This document shows, piece after piece, positions 45,180 through 57,200 of a stretch of DNA of 64,000 bases (positions are counted from its first letter, which is position 1; each line of letters opens with the position of its first letter). Under the pieces are notes generated by a model. It did no database searches. It was not told the origin of the DNA and saw only the letters and a program-made list of their open reading frames with translations. The DNA comes from Saturnia japonica (lineage: Eukaryota; Arthropoda; Insecta; Lepidoptera; Saturniidae). The DNA lies in assembly GCA_033032175.1 (NCBI GenBank), contig CM065308.1, positions 21,943,590-22,007,589 of the forward strand, read 5' to 3'. A program made the position numbers and the translations under genes.

Positions 45180-48100
45180 ATGGCGGACGATGCATCAAGC
45201 AGTAGTAGCGGGTTCACCGGTAAATTAGTAGATAATTCTATAAATCAAGATGAGTTGATAATGAAACAACAACGAGAAATAGAAAAAGAGGTGAGCTGTT
45301 TATATTATCATCATTCCATAAAATATCCTAAACATTTTGAGATAGAATTTTGGTATCGAATAATGAATAAGTTTGTTTATTTTTTTAAGATTTCAGAAAC
45401 AATACCGCTAGTCGGAGATCTCGAGGAACTGGCTTCTTTAGAAAAAGAATATAATGAAGATCCCGTTTACCTCTTAAAAGTTAAAGATTTATCGTCGAAA
45501 TATAAAAGTATAAGACGAACAAGGCCAGACGGAAATTGCTTTTTCCGTGCGTTTTCTTACGCTTATTTAGAGTACCTACTTACTGACAAAGAAGAATACA
45601 ATAAGTTCTATGAAATAGCGAAAAATTCTAAGGATATTCTCGTCGCCTTAGGCTTCTCACAATTTACTGTTGAGGACTTTTATGAAACGGTAAGGAATAA
45701 CATAGGTTATCTTGTATTATTTATCTTTTGTACAGAATTGTCTATAAAGTTCTACCAAAGGTATCATCATTTGTATGCTAGTGACAATGTATATACTTAA
45801 TACAGGAATCAGACTTATCAAAATCAAATTTATTATTAACATTTTTGATGAAAAGAGTCTGTTCTCAATTTTTATGAAAATTCAGTTTATTTTTATAAGG
45901 ATATGAAAAAGTTGTAACTCCATACAACATAGAGATATGAAACTAATAAACTGCTCTATTATGTGTGTGATAATCATGATAATTCATATGTTTTATTCAA
46001 AATTTCTTCCTTTCTGGATGTTCATTAATTATGTCACAATAATTATTTTTAGTTTATGGAAGTGGTTCAGAGAGTTGGCGAGCAAGCAGGGGACACTCCC
46101 GAGATGCTGGAGTCGGTGCGTACAGAACTGCATGACAAGTTCAACAAGCAGGGCTATTCTGACTACATAGTTGTATATTTACGACTTATAACTTCTGGTC
46201 AGCTTCAAACAGAGCAAGAATTCTACCAGAATTTCATTGAAGGCTCTAGAACTGTTACAGAATTCTGTAGACAGGTAAAGTTTCACTTTCTAGAGTATTT
46301 TCATATTATTCTTAACATGTACAAATCATTTTGTTTATTCTATTTTACAATAAGATTATTGGTAAACTCTCAGATTTGCTGGATTTATAAAGATATTTTT
46401 GCTTTTTAGTATATCTGAACAGTTAATATTATTACAGCCAATATAAAGAAGCCACCATAACACCCATGGTAAAGTTTAGTCACATTTTTGTCTGATATCA
46501 ATCAAGATTGTTGACCTGTGTTAAAAGAATACCAAAGAACAGTGTCCCTTCTTTGTTCGCTTGTCAGATCACTTGTATAGCACTCCGAATGTTCTGATAG
46601 AATGAAATTCTGCTAGAGGTATCTAGAATATTCCATCTCACATTAATAAGAAATATACAACTCTTCAGTGGTGATTTAACAAGACCAATTTTTTACTAAA
46701 AATAATACAAAATTCAATAATTTTCAGTTTCCTGATGTCTCTTTGAAGTTGAAGGTCCCATGTCAATGAAATTAAAATAAGACCACTCTTGTTATATCCT
46801 CATTCCAATGAAAAAACAATCATCCAAATCTGTTAATAAACTAAGAAGTTATGGGTGAACATACATAAAAAAATATACATATACATTCAAATTGAGTACC
46901 ACCTTTTTAGTTTTAGATACAGTACTATACAATACAGTCAAGCTACCATAGGGCTATTATAATGCACCAGATCTGCCTAACATTTTTAGCGAAAATGAAA
47001 ATGTTCACTTTAGAGGGTACAATTTCAAACTTTCAAGACTATTAACTAGCAGCAAGCCACCTCAGCATTTATTATCCAACCGAGTGGTAGATGAATGGAA
47101 TGAGCTGCCACAGCATATTACAAATTCCACCTCTGGGTGCTCTTTTAAAAATAAACTAGATACACACTTGGCTAATTAAATAGTGCACTCAAGAATACAA
47201 AATAAAATAACGCACATCAGCCTAAGGTTGTTTGTGTTTATCCAATTATAATAATTAAAAAGTAGTTACATATACCACCAAATCCTTTGAAAAGAAGGTG
47301 ATTGAAGTAAACTTACTATGTTTTATTATTAATATATAAACACCCTGAATTATTAAAAAGGAAACAAAACATGTGACTTCAGTAAAAAAATAAATCCTTT
47401 TTTTGCTTTTTATTTGAATCCCAGATGGGCATACTTAAATATTATATGGCCTATGTCACTCCTACAATTAAGTCGCATCTAACAATAGCTCTTATGATTC
47501 ACTCCATCAAGCCGTTTAGGCTACAGAGCCCTCTTTATTCACAGGTGGTTAAAAAGTAGAAGAATTTAAGTTTCATAGATGCTTTAAAACTAGCCTTAGG
47601 CCTGATGCCAACATCTCAGAAACTTTAAACCTCTTAGAGAATTAATTTTCAAAATTCTTTTCTTACCACTCTCCCACATTATATGATGAACTCTTTGCAA
47701 AGTTGTTTCTAGATATAACTTTAAAAAAATTGTTTATAGGTTTAGTGTTCTTGCCTAAATTTCACCTGATATTAATTGATGATGTGCCCAAGATAATAAC
47801 GTGCTAAGCATAGTAGGACTGGCTCTGAAGTGCTACTGCCGGCACACAAATAGGTGCTTCGTGATAGATTTTTTACTTGATGGTGGTTGCTACCCAGGCA
47901 GGCATTAGAAAATCCTTACCTCTATGCATGGTTCCATCAAGATGTTTTCCTTCACTGAAAGCTCCAGCTCTGGCAGAGATACGAACTCACGTCGATCGAC
48001 GCGATGGTCGTACACTATCACTGAGCCATTATTGCTTCACTGCACACCTGATTAAGCTGTGCCTTGTCTATAATTTTGTAGAATTTACTGGATATCATTG

Positions 48101-51100
48101 AAAGGATGATAAACTTAAAAGTTCACTTTGTTTTAGGAAGTGGAGCCAATGTATAAGGAATCTGATCATATTCACATAATAGCATTGAGTAATGCTTTAA
48201 AGGTTGGCGTCAGAGTAAAGTATATGGATCGTGGTGAAGGAAGCCAAGTAAATATGTTTTTTTACCTTAATAATAAGCTTACAAATTCTTTTGACGTGAA
48301 TACGTCATTTTTGCTTACATAGTAAGAGGCTATTCAATGAAACCTGATGATAATAAAATCTGGGAATACAGTTCGGCATTGCAGTTATTATCAATCGTCT
48401 ACATTTCAAGAATTCGTTATATGGAGTGAATACTGTGACAACGTTCGCGAGGGAGGGGTAAGCGCCGCCATTTTGAGGTCATTTTCAAGGTTTGACGGTA
48501 GTTCATGGGTACAATCGTGTGTGGAATAGTGCTGTCATCTGTGGGATGAATCAGCAAAATACCAGTTGACCATTCTTGACTGAATTGATTTGATACCTTG
48601 TACGCGATAGAACATTGGTGGAGGTGAAAACGCTCAGTATGGAGCATCGTCGTAGAATAGCTTGCCTGTCAGTGTTTTATAAGTTATATTTTGGAGAGTG
48701 TGTGCAGGATTCACATGATTTAAGTCCACCTCAGGTCAACTGGAAATCTTGGGGTTTTCATTTGATTTGCACAGAGCATTTACGATTCATCATTTATAAT
48801 ACAAACAGCATCTAACTGCTATGGAGTGGAATTCTGTCCCGAAGTCTGTGTTCCTTCCAACATATAACTTTTAAGGGAACACTAAATATACATCTTTTAG
48901 GAACGTAAGGAACAGGTGAGGTTAACGTCAAATGCGTGTCTATACAATATACAAAAAAAAAACCTTTATGATCCATTCCTTTTTGATGTGTAACATCTGA
49001 CATAGTATAGTTTACACATAAATGATTTTATATAACAGTACAGTTTATACACAGTACTGTAGGTTAAGCGCATAGCTGATACGTTATCCTTCTCTATTTC
49101 CCTTTCTTTTTCTCTTCACACACACGCACACACTGTTGGCTGACAGTACCAACCTCTCGGAAAATGGTTGGCACCATCTAATAGCCAATTTTACGACCTC
49201 ATGTGCTCATTGGTCAAATAAAAAAAACTCAGACGCTTCTCCGGCTTCCTATTACACACTTCCGTCCCTTTTCACGAAATCACTTGTAGAGATTGCAGGA
49301 AAGTGAGGATAGATGTTCAATTTTCATTTTGTATAAATAATAAATTATTTTTGTATATGATAGCCAGACTCACGAGGAATAGTATAGGCTATCTAACTTA
49401 AGGCTATAACTGTCAACTAGCCATAAATATTGATTTTTATTTTTCAAGCTAGAGGCGGAAGCCCTCCCGAACTGCTTTATCCGCGTGCGCTGGCGTAATG
49501 GTTATTGATATTTAAATACAATGTTACACAAAAAAAAAAATTGGTTTTTAGCATGTCTAAAAAAAGTCCGCGATACCATGTGCATGTCTCTTATATGTAA
49601 ATACACCACGATACGGCATTTTATGACTAAAATTCGTTGAAAATTATATAGTGATTTATGAGCATTATTTTAAGGAAGACATATTACATAATAAATTAAA
49701 AGTTACTTTATCATAATGACAATGTTATGAAGTTAAACTTTGCCCTTTATGGCATGTTATTTGAAGCGGATTGCGTTTGTGTTTGTAATGTAATTGACCA
49801 TTATTCAGTAAACTGTGGTTAATTTGCTGATCTTGAATGTAATAAAGAAAAATAAATAAAAAAAGGAAATGTTCTCATGTGGAGTAGTGAAATGTATCAT
49901 CATAGAGAACTGCAATACATTGTGTGATAGGCAACCGGGCAACTTTAAAAAAAGTGTTTATTTATTAATCATTATGCATTTATAAAAAATATAATCTCAT
50001 AGAAATAATTGCATTATAGTACTTAAAATAATGTCTATAATAACTTTTACATTTTTAAATTGCTGCGCAAACGATACCGCAGAACGTGAGACGTCATACG
50101 TGGGGTCAGTACTAAATAAATGCACAAAATTACAAGGAAACACCAGATGTCACTTCAACGCACCAATTAGGTAACATTCGCTTTTACACACGAATGACGT
50201 CAAGCCCTGTTATTAGTGTTTCGTTTGACATAAATAACAACAAAATATTCGATCTTATTATTAATTATAAGATATAAATTGGGGATGTGCGATGTTTACT
50301 AACGTCGATGTTTTGATTCTAGCCAAGTTAGTGAGCTTCTTCTGGGTGGCACATCGGAACCTCGAACTCTACATTACAGCACACAAATTTGCAAACATCA
50401 AAGATCGATGTTTTGATGCTATCCAAGTGAACAAGCAGCATTTTTTTTTTAGTGCCAGATCGAATTTTCGAATCCTATGGAAACATCAATGTACGATGTT
50501 TATTGCCTAAAATTGATGTTCCAATAACATCGAAAATCCCTAATATAAACCAATATTATTTTACAAAAAAAAAAAAAAAAAAATAAGGATTATAATATTA
50601 GACATTATTTTAAAATACATTTTTATATTACTCTCCGTTTGCCTATTCTTCTTCTTCTTCCTAACTTGTCAACTAGTTCTATAAGAAGACCATTACTGCC
50701 ATTATCAAGTTAATAAAGTGTTCTGTCTTATAGCGACTTCAGTAGCCCAACAAGATGGCGACTCCCTTGTTAGAACTTTCTAGGGCGTTATTGTAGGACC
50801 TCGGAATGAATGCTTTCAGTTTATATTTATAATCCGTCTCATTTAAGGCACAAAAACCAAACTATATCACACAAAACGCCACGAATATTACATAATATAG
50901 GGTCAAAAACCTAAGTTAATGAATTAAAAATAACAACATGTCATTTCAAGATCCCGCCAAAAACTCCCGTTTGCCTATTGTTCTTCTGTCAAGAGACATT
51001 TGCATATCTGTGGGAGATTTAACAGCTGCAATTATAATATCATTCTTATTTGTTGCAGGTGACAGCGCACGACTTCCCCGATGGCTCGTCGCCTCTTGTG

Positions 51101-51145
51101 CATCTCCTCTATAGGCCAGGTCACTACGACATTTTGTACGCGTGA
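45180..51145 (+). CDS. OTUB1: Ubiquitin thioesterase otubain (OTUB1)
   Basis: Five coding exons: 45180-45290, 45390-45689, 46053-46274, 48137-48247, 51059-51145. All are GT-AG and phase 0, giving 276 aa. The catalytic loop TRPDGNCFFRAF carries Asp84 and Cys87; the catalytic His270 lies in RPGHYDILYA at the C-terminus. Other conserved blocks are SDYIVVYLRLITSG, FIEGSRTVTEFC and EVEPMYKESDHIHIIAL. The family removes Lys48-linked ubiquitin and also inhibits some E2 enzymes without catalysis; both catalytic residues are present here. The ATG at 45180 is chosen because it opens MADDASSSSSGF with a good context (AAGATGG). AATAAA follows the stop at about 51172. Introns 3 and 4 (1.9 and 2.8 kb) are full of repeats. 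Confidence 0.96.
46960..47180 (+). pseudogene. LINE ORF2 C-terminal relic (CR1/L2-like)
   Basis: In OTUB1 intron 3. It encodes NVHFRGYNFKL...LLSNRVVDEWNELPQHI...SFKNKLDTHLAN-stop. This is the characteristic RVVxxWNxLP...SFKxxLD tail of CR1/L2-like LINE polyproteins. Confidence 0.65.
47765..48036 (-). mobile_element. SINE family A, copy 3
   Basis: In OTUB1 intron 3. The minus strand reads GGCTCAGTGATAGTGTACGA, GTCGATCGACGTGAGTTCG and CAGTGAAGGAAAACATC, with the body as in copy 4. Confidence 0.75.
48560..48950 (+). pseudogene. LINE ORF2 C-terminal relic
   Basis: In OTUB1 intron 4. It encodes LSMEHRRRIACLSVFYKLYF then GECVQDSHDLSPP, and further on a FKGTLNIHLLG-like end. This matches the SLEHRRxVACLSxFYRxxFGEC tail of insect LINE reverse transcriptases. 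Frame changes are present. Confidence 0.6.
49457..49770 (+). repeat. Dispersed repeat, second copy
   Basis: Similar to 41701-41990: GAACTGCTTTAT, GTAATGGTTA, ATGTCTAAAAAAAGTC, TCTCTTATATGTAA and GGCATGTTATTTG are shared in order. In OTUB1 intron 4. Confidence 0.55.
50290..50545 (+). repeat. Small repeat-rich segment in OTUB1 intron 4
   Basis: The word TCGATGTTTTGAT followed by CTAGCCAAGT recurs about 95 bp later as TCGATGTTTTGAT with CTATCCAAGT. ATCGATG-like words recur near the end. No coding content; possibly an old MITE. Confidence 0.35.
50740..50930 (+). repeat. Dispersed non-coding repeat, copy 2
   Basis: Matches 11330-11520 in the same orientation, in OTUB1 intron 4. Confidence 0.6.
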
Positions 51146-51799
51146 TCTTAGCATGCTGTAATTAGCATTAATAATAAACTTATCTTATGTCTATATCGTT
51201 TTTATTTTTCAAACTTTACATTCTACACATACTCTGAAACTATTTCATAATCTTGGTGTATTTATTTGATTGGTATGGATGACTATACTACGTTTTTTGT
51301 TCCCACAGAGTGAAATGACATTTCACGTGTTGCTAATTTATTGTGTTTTGATAATAGTGATGCACCAATCGGTACTAATTATATTGTAAACCCATATGAG
51401 ATATACTTTATAACTATTGATATGTTTTTTTCAAAAAACATTGAATCCTTCTTATTTATAGCCCGAATAAGGGAGATAAATTCGTATCTCTCGTGGCGAA
51501 CCAAAGCGTTCTTTTTTTACAGTTGTTCGCTATAATATATTCAGTTTATAGATTCTTCAATTATGTAATGATAACAATAAATTATCGGGTATGTCGAATA
51601 ACGCATAATATGTAAATTAATAAATAAAAATCCTCAGTTCTGTATTAAAAAAATATTAAGATCGAAATAATTGTTCCATAAAATATGTCGTAGCACAACA
51701 CTATACAAATAAATGTCACATTATTTTCATTGACATTATAGTGATTGTCAATTCACACCGTATGAATAAACAACTCTACATAATACTACAGATGTATTA

Positions 51800-52080
51800 A
51801 ATCTGAGGCGTGCACGGATTCCGCGTCAATCGACGTGAGTTTGAATACCTGCAATGAGCCCAAGCTTTCGGTGAAGGAAAACATCGTTATGAATCCATAA
51901 CATAGTGATAGGATTCTAATGCTCACCTGTCTAGCTAACACCTTGCAAGTTGAAAATCTGTCGCCAAGCACTTATAGGTGTGTTCCGACAGCTGCACTGA
52001 GTCTTCCCACTAGGCTTAGCGTGTTACAATCTTGGTCCACAATGTCGTCACGTAACATCAGATGAGATTGTGGACAAAAG
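51800..52080 (+). mobile_element. SINE family A, copy 4
   Basis: 5'-truncated. It has TCAATCGACGTGAGTTTG, GTGAAGGAAAACATCG, CTGTCTAGCTAACACC, AAAATCTGTCGCCAAG and CCACTAGGCTTAGCGTG. It lies between OTUB1 and the mariner copy. Confidence 0.75.
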
Positions 52081-52666
52081 CTAAACAATTATAAAGAATT
52101 AATCAAGGGTCATCCTATTTTAGTTTCATTAGCATTGGACATTTGACTTTAAAAAGAAACACCAGGGAGAGAAATCAGTGAAATTGGTTTTCTTTTTTAT
52201 TAAAGACTAGAAAAATTTATAATTTAAATAACTTATACTACTACTGTCATCGAGAAAATAAAGAAATTGAGATGGTATAGATGCCCACACGTGCTGGCTG
52301 CTGAATTAAGCAGAGGTATGGAGTTCAAATTCTGCACAATGTGCAGTGCACATGATTGTTAGTTCCGTTTGGGTGTTTAATATCTAATACATGGGCGAAT
52401 GTTAAAAAGTCTATATACAAAATTTCCTCTAAATCGTTAGAGCCCTTTCGCACAAACCAATTACTTAAAGATATCATAGATATAGATAATCTATGATATA
52501 TATCAACTATTTAGTCCCTATACTTATTACACCATTAGGCAGAACATCAATACTACGGAGATTTTGAGTTATTATTGTAGAAAGGTAAAATAGTTTCGTT
52601 AAAGAGTTTGCCTCATGAACTACATAAAATAAAGCGTTTGGTGCATATAAGAATAAAAATATAATA

Positions 52667-53720
52667 GGTCGGGGAAAAAGTTTCTTCGCATTTTTATATG
52701 AAAACTCATGACATTTTTTTCAATGTTTATTTACAGTATATATATGCCGTTTTGTTCGATGACTTTCTGCCATTTTCTATGTAGAGACATGATCCCGTTG
52801 CTGTAGATACTTTGGGACTTCTAATAAAAAAACGCGACAAATAGTTTTGGCAGTCCTTGAAAATCTGAAGGTGCAAGGTCAGGGCTGTATGGTGGATGCA
52901 CCGAGTGGCTAAAGATGTGTGTGGTCTAGCGTTATCGTGATGAAAGACCACACCCTTCCTGTTGATCAATTCCGGCCGCTTCCTCTCAACTGCTTACTTT
53001 AATCTCATCAGTTGTTGTCAGTAGAGATCCGAATCGACGGTTTTGCCGGGTGGTAAAAGCTTATAATGAATAATGCCCTTCCAGTCCCACCATACACACA
53101 GCATCACCTTATTTCGAGTTAGCCCAGGTTTAGCCACAGTGTGTGAAGCCTGGCCGACCTTAGACCACGACCTTTTGTGCACTGCTTGTCGTATGTGATC
53201 CACTTTTCATCGGCAGTTATCAATCTCTTTAAAAACGGGTCGGTTTCATTACGTCCCTATAATTTATCGCAAATAAGTACATAGTTCATTAGGTTTCTTT
53301 CAGTGAGCTCGTGTGGCACCCAAATATCGAGCTTTTTGTTATAGCCAGTTTTCTTCGAATGGGTTAAAACTGTTTTGTGGTTAATTTCCAGTTCTTCAGC
53401 TACATCGTAAAAATTGATATGCCGACCTTGCTCCATTAAAAAAAAATAGCGTTCATTTCATTCGTATAGGGCGACCAGAGCGAGATGCATCTTTAACATC
53501 AAAATTTCCGGACTGAAAACATTTGAACCAACTTTGTGCTACTCTTAGACACTGCATTAGGTCCATAAACATCACAAATTTTTTTCGCTGCTCGAGTTGC
53601 ATTTTTGCCTTTTTTGTAATCATATTTTAAAATGTATCGAATTTCTTTATTATATTCACTCATTTTTACAGAAGGAAAATGAGATGAAAAATAGCACGAA
53701 TAAACTTTTTTTATTTTTAA
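52667..53720 (-). mobile_element. Degenerate mariner transposon
   Basis: The left end GGTCGGGGAAAAAGTTTCTT is preceded by TA. The right end near 53690-53720 has a matching but decayed inverted form (CACGAATAAACTTTTT). On the minus strand the transposase opens MSEYNKEIRYILKYDYKKGK. Catalytic-region blocks are NKVMLCVWWDWKGIIHYKLL and FHHDNARPHTSLA (second Asp). Stops and frameshifts break it, and the last catalytic block is not readable. It is a mariner DD34D-type relic. Confidence 0.82.
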
Positions 53721-54249
53721 TTTAATCTTTTTAATGTTACCAAAACCAGCCAGATACAAATAGTACAGCCAAAGAAATTTTATAACAAGTTTATACCTAC
53801 GATAAGCGTAAACACTTTTTCCTCTACCTAATATATCAAGGTTAATGTATCTTTGTTATCTAGCAGGTGATAGTAAATGCATTACCACCATAATATAGAA
53901 TAATTTTAACATTGAACATTTAAGAACCTTGCTAGTCACTGCTTTGGTTTACTTTACTAGCAAATTATTTTTTAAGTGTACCTTAGCATATTGTTTTCAA
54001 TAGATGACATATAGCATTCAACTAGATACTCAGGGCTTGTAGGTTCATCATGCACCAGATGTTAAGAAATTTATTAGTACAAAAATAAAAAAATCAATTG
54101 TACTTCCATATACTAAATAAAAGGCATAGTTACAAATAAGTGGATATATGAAATATTAGGTTTATTAAATCTCCTTTAAGAAAAACACTAATCAGGAATG
54201 CAGGAGTACAAATTAAACATTACAAATGAAAGTTATAATACTATTAAAG

Positions 54250-57200
54250 TTATCTGCAGAAATATACACCGTCTGGTTCTCGCCTTGGTTTCATACCCGC
54301 GAAAAATGCTCTTATATCTTCTTCTTTTACAACCTCCTTTCGCTCCTTAAAGCTTTTCAAGAAATCTAACAACTTGTCCCTCATGATGTTGTACTCTGTC
54401 AATGCATTTATTTGTTGAACTCTGTCCAAAGATGACAGCGCCTGTAGTCCCTTTTCATACTGTGTTGTTGGGGTACCTTCGATTTTCTGTTTTCCTAATG
54501 TTTCGTACGCTGTCACTGTGTCTTCTGGATCAAGCAGAAACATTAACCTTAAATCTTTGTACATTGTTAGGCACTCGTTACAAGTGCAAAGCTTCTGACG
54601 GAAGTCTGAAGGCCAAAATGTTGCTCCTCTAAAAATTCTTTGAACTCCTTTCTGTCTTAAGCATTTTTTCTCTTCAATCTTGGCTTTCTTAACTTCTGCT
54701 TCTTCATTTTCGTCATAATATTTTCTTTTATGTCCATTTTCAATTTGTACATTATTAGAACTAGGGTTTTCATCCCTTGAAATATCATTTATGTCTACAT
54801 ATTCTGCAGTTTTGATATTATTTATTCCTATATCAGTATCTCCCTTGTTATGTGTTTCAGATGATACTTCATTACTATTGAACTCTTTGTTTGTAGCAGC
54901 TGTAACATTACTCTCTAGCAATAAATCCTCTTCCAATTCTTCCACCATATCAGAAGTCAACTCTAATAACTCCCTGGTTGCTTTTTCCAATGTATCAGAT
55001 TGGTCAACACTCTCTTCATTTGTTATTTTTTCATCAATTTTTCCTGTATCCTCTTTTTCAGTATTACTTTTTGAATTATTACCGTCTGAATGATTAAATG
55101 TGGTGTCTATATTACTATCAACTTTAATAGATTCAAACATATCTTTTTTGTCAGCTTCTTTATCTATTAATTCTGTAGATTGGCCTGCAGTTTTGTTTTC
55201 TGACTCACTGTTTTTTAAATCGTCTAACATAGTATCTATGTAACTGTCCACTTCAGTAGATTCTGAGATATGTTTCTTTTCACCATCTTTATGTAATTTT
55301 TCTGTAGATTGACCATCAGTTTTAGTTTCTGACTCACTGTCTTCTACATTGTTTAATATAATATCTATGTTTGTGTCAACTTTAGTAGAATCGGAAATGT
55401 CCTTTTTGCCAGTTTCTTTACCTGTTGACTCTGTAGACTGATCTTCAATTATAATACCTAATTCACGATCTTTTAAATTATCTTTTGTAATATCTATGTT
55501 TGTGTTGTCTTCGGTAAATTCTGAAATATCCATTTTATCAGTTTCTTTATCTATTGACTCTGTAAACTGATCTTGAGTTTTAGTACATAATTCACTGTCT
55601 TTTAAATTGTCCAATGTAATATCTATGTTTGTGTTGACTTCGGTAGATTCTGAAATATCCATTTTGCTAGTTTCTTTATCTATTGGCTCTGTACACTGAT
55701 CTTCAGATTTAGTACCTGATTCACTGTCTTTTAAATGGTCTAATGTAATATCCATGTCGGTGTTAACTTCGCTAGATTCTGAAATGTCTATTTCGTCTGT
55801 TTCTTTGTCTATTGATTTAAAATTTGCTCTTCAGTTTTAGTACCTGATTCACTGTTATCTGCATTTTTTTGTGTAATATCTACATTAATAGGAACTTCAG
55901 TAAATACAGGAATATCCAATTTTTCAGTTTCTTTATCTATTGTTTCTATAGAATGCTCTTCAGTGTTACCATCGAAATTTATTGTTTTCTATATTCTTTA
56001 ATTCGGTATCTACTTCACCGCCAATTTCAGTAGATTGTAAGGGGATTTTTTCAGTTCCTCCCTCTATTTCTTCCATAGGCTGGTCTTCAGTTCTGTTTTC
56101 AGACTGATTAGTCTCTACATTTTTCAAAGTAGTATCTACTTTATTAACAATGTCAGTAGGTTGAGACAGATTCCTTTTATCACCTTCAACTATTTCTTCT
56201 GTAGATGGGTCTTTGATTTCGACTCCAGTTTCATTGCCATCTAAATCGTTTAAAGCAGTATCTTTTTCGCTATAAATATTACTAGATTGTACAGGATCTT
56301 TTTGGTCAGTTTTTGGCACAATTAATGGTTCAATTTCTTCAACTTTCCGGAAATTTTCATCAGTAGATTCCCAGTCACTTTTTTCGAAGTCTAAATTATT
56401 CTCCACGCGTGCAATGACTGTATTTTCTGCGATTTTTTCATCTTTTAAAGGAACTTTATTTTCCTTACTAGAAAGTACCTCTAGAATTCTGTCACTACCG
56501 GCTACATTACTTTCTTCTGAATTAGATTGTTCAGATTCATTTTCTATATTTGTAGCAACAGGGGCCACATCTGATATGGTTGTACAAGTCGAGATACATA
56601 CGTTTTGCACATTGTCTCTATGCCTTTGTTGAGATTCTTGACTTTCATCAGTTTCCATTGACATATTACTTTTATCTGAACCATTTAATGTATCTTTCAG
56701 TGCTGCAACTTTATTTGTGTTTAAAATTGCCTCCTCTATTTGATCAGTATTCTTAGTTATAGCAGTATTATCTGTTTCTAGGTGTACTTCTTTAGAGTTA
56801 GAAACATTTTCTATTTGTAGCATTTTTTCATTTTCATTATTACCATTAGAAGCTATAACAGTTCCATTAATAAGAGCATTCAACTCTTTCTCAATAGTAG
56901 TGCTGGAAGTAATTTTATTTTTTATAGCTTCATTTTTGTCATTAGTTTCCGTTGATATTTTTATATTTTCCTCTTTACCAATTTCTTGGTTAGTAGGTGA
57001 TAATCCGAATGAGCCATTAGGTAATTTCTCATTCACATTACATTCTACAGTTTCATTAAGGGTAATATCTGCATCTTCTACATCAATATTAACAGCCAAA
57101 TAACTATAATCATGTAAAAATTCATTTATCTCCATACAAGCTTTGCAAATCATTTCTGAGTACTGATCATTACCAGGTAATGTCGCTTCTAAATGTGAAG

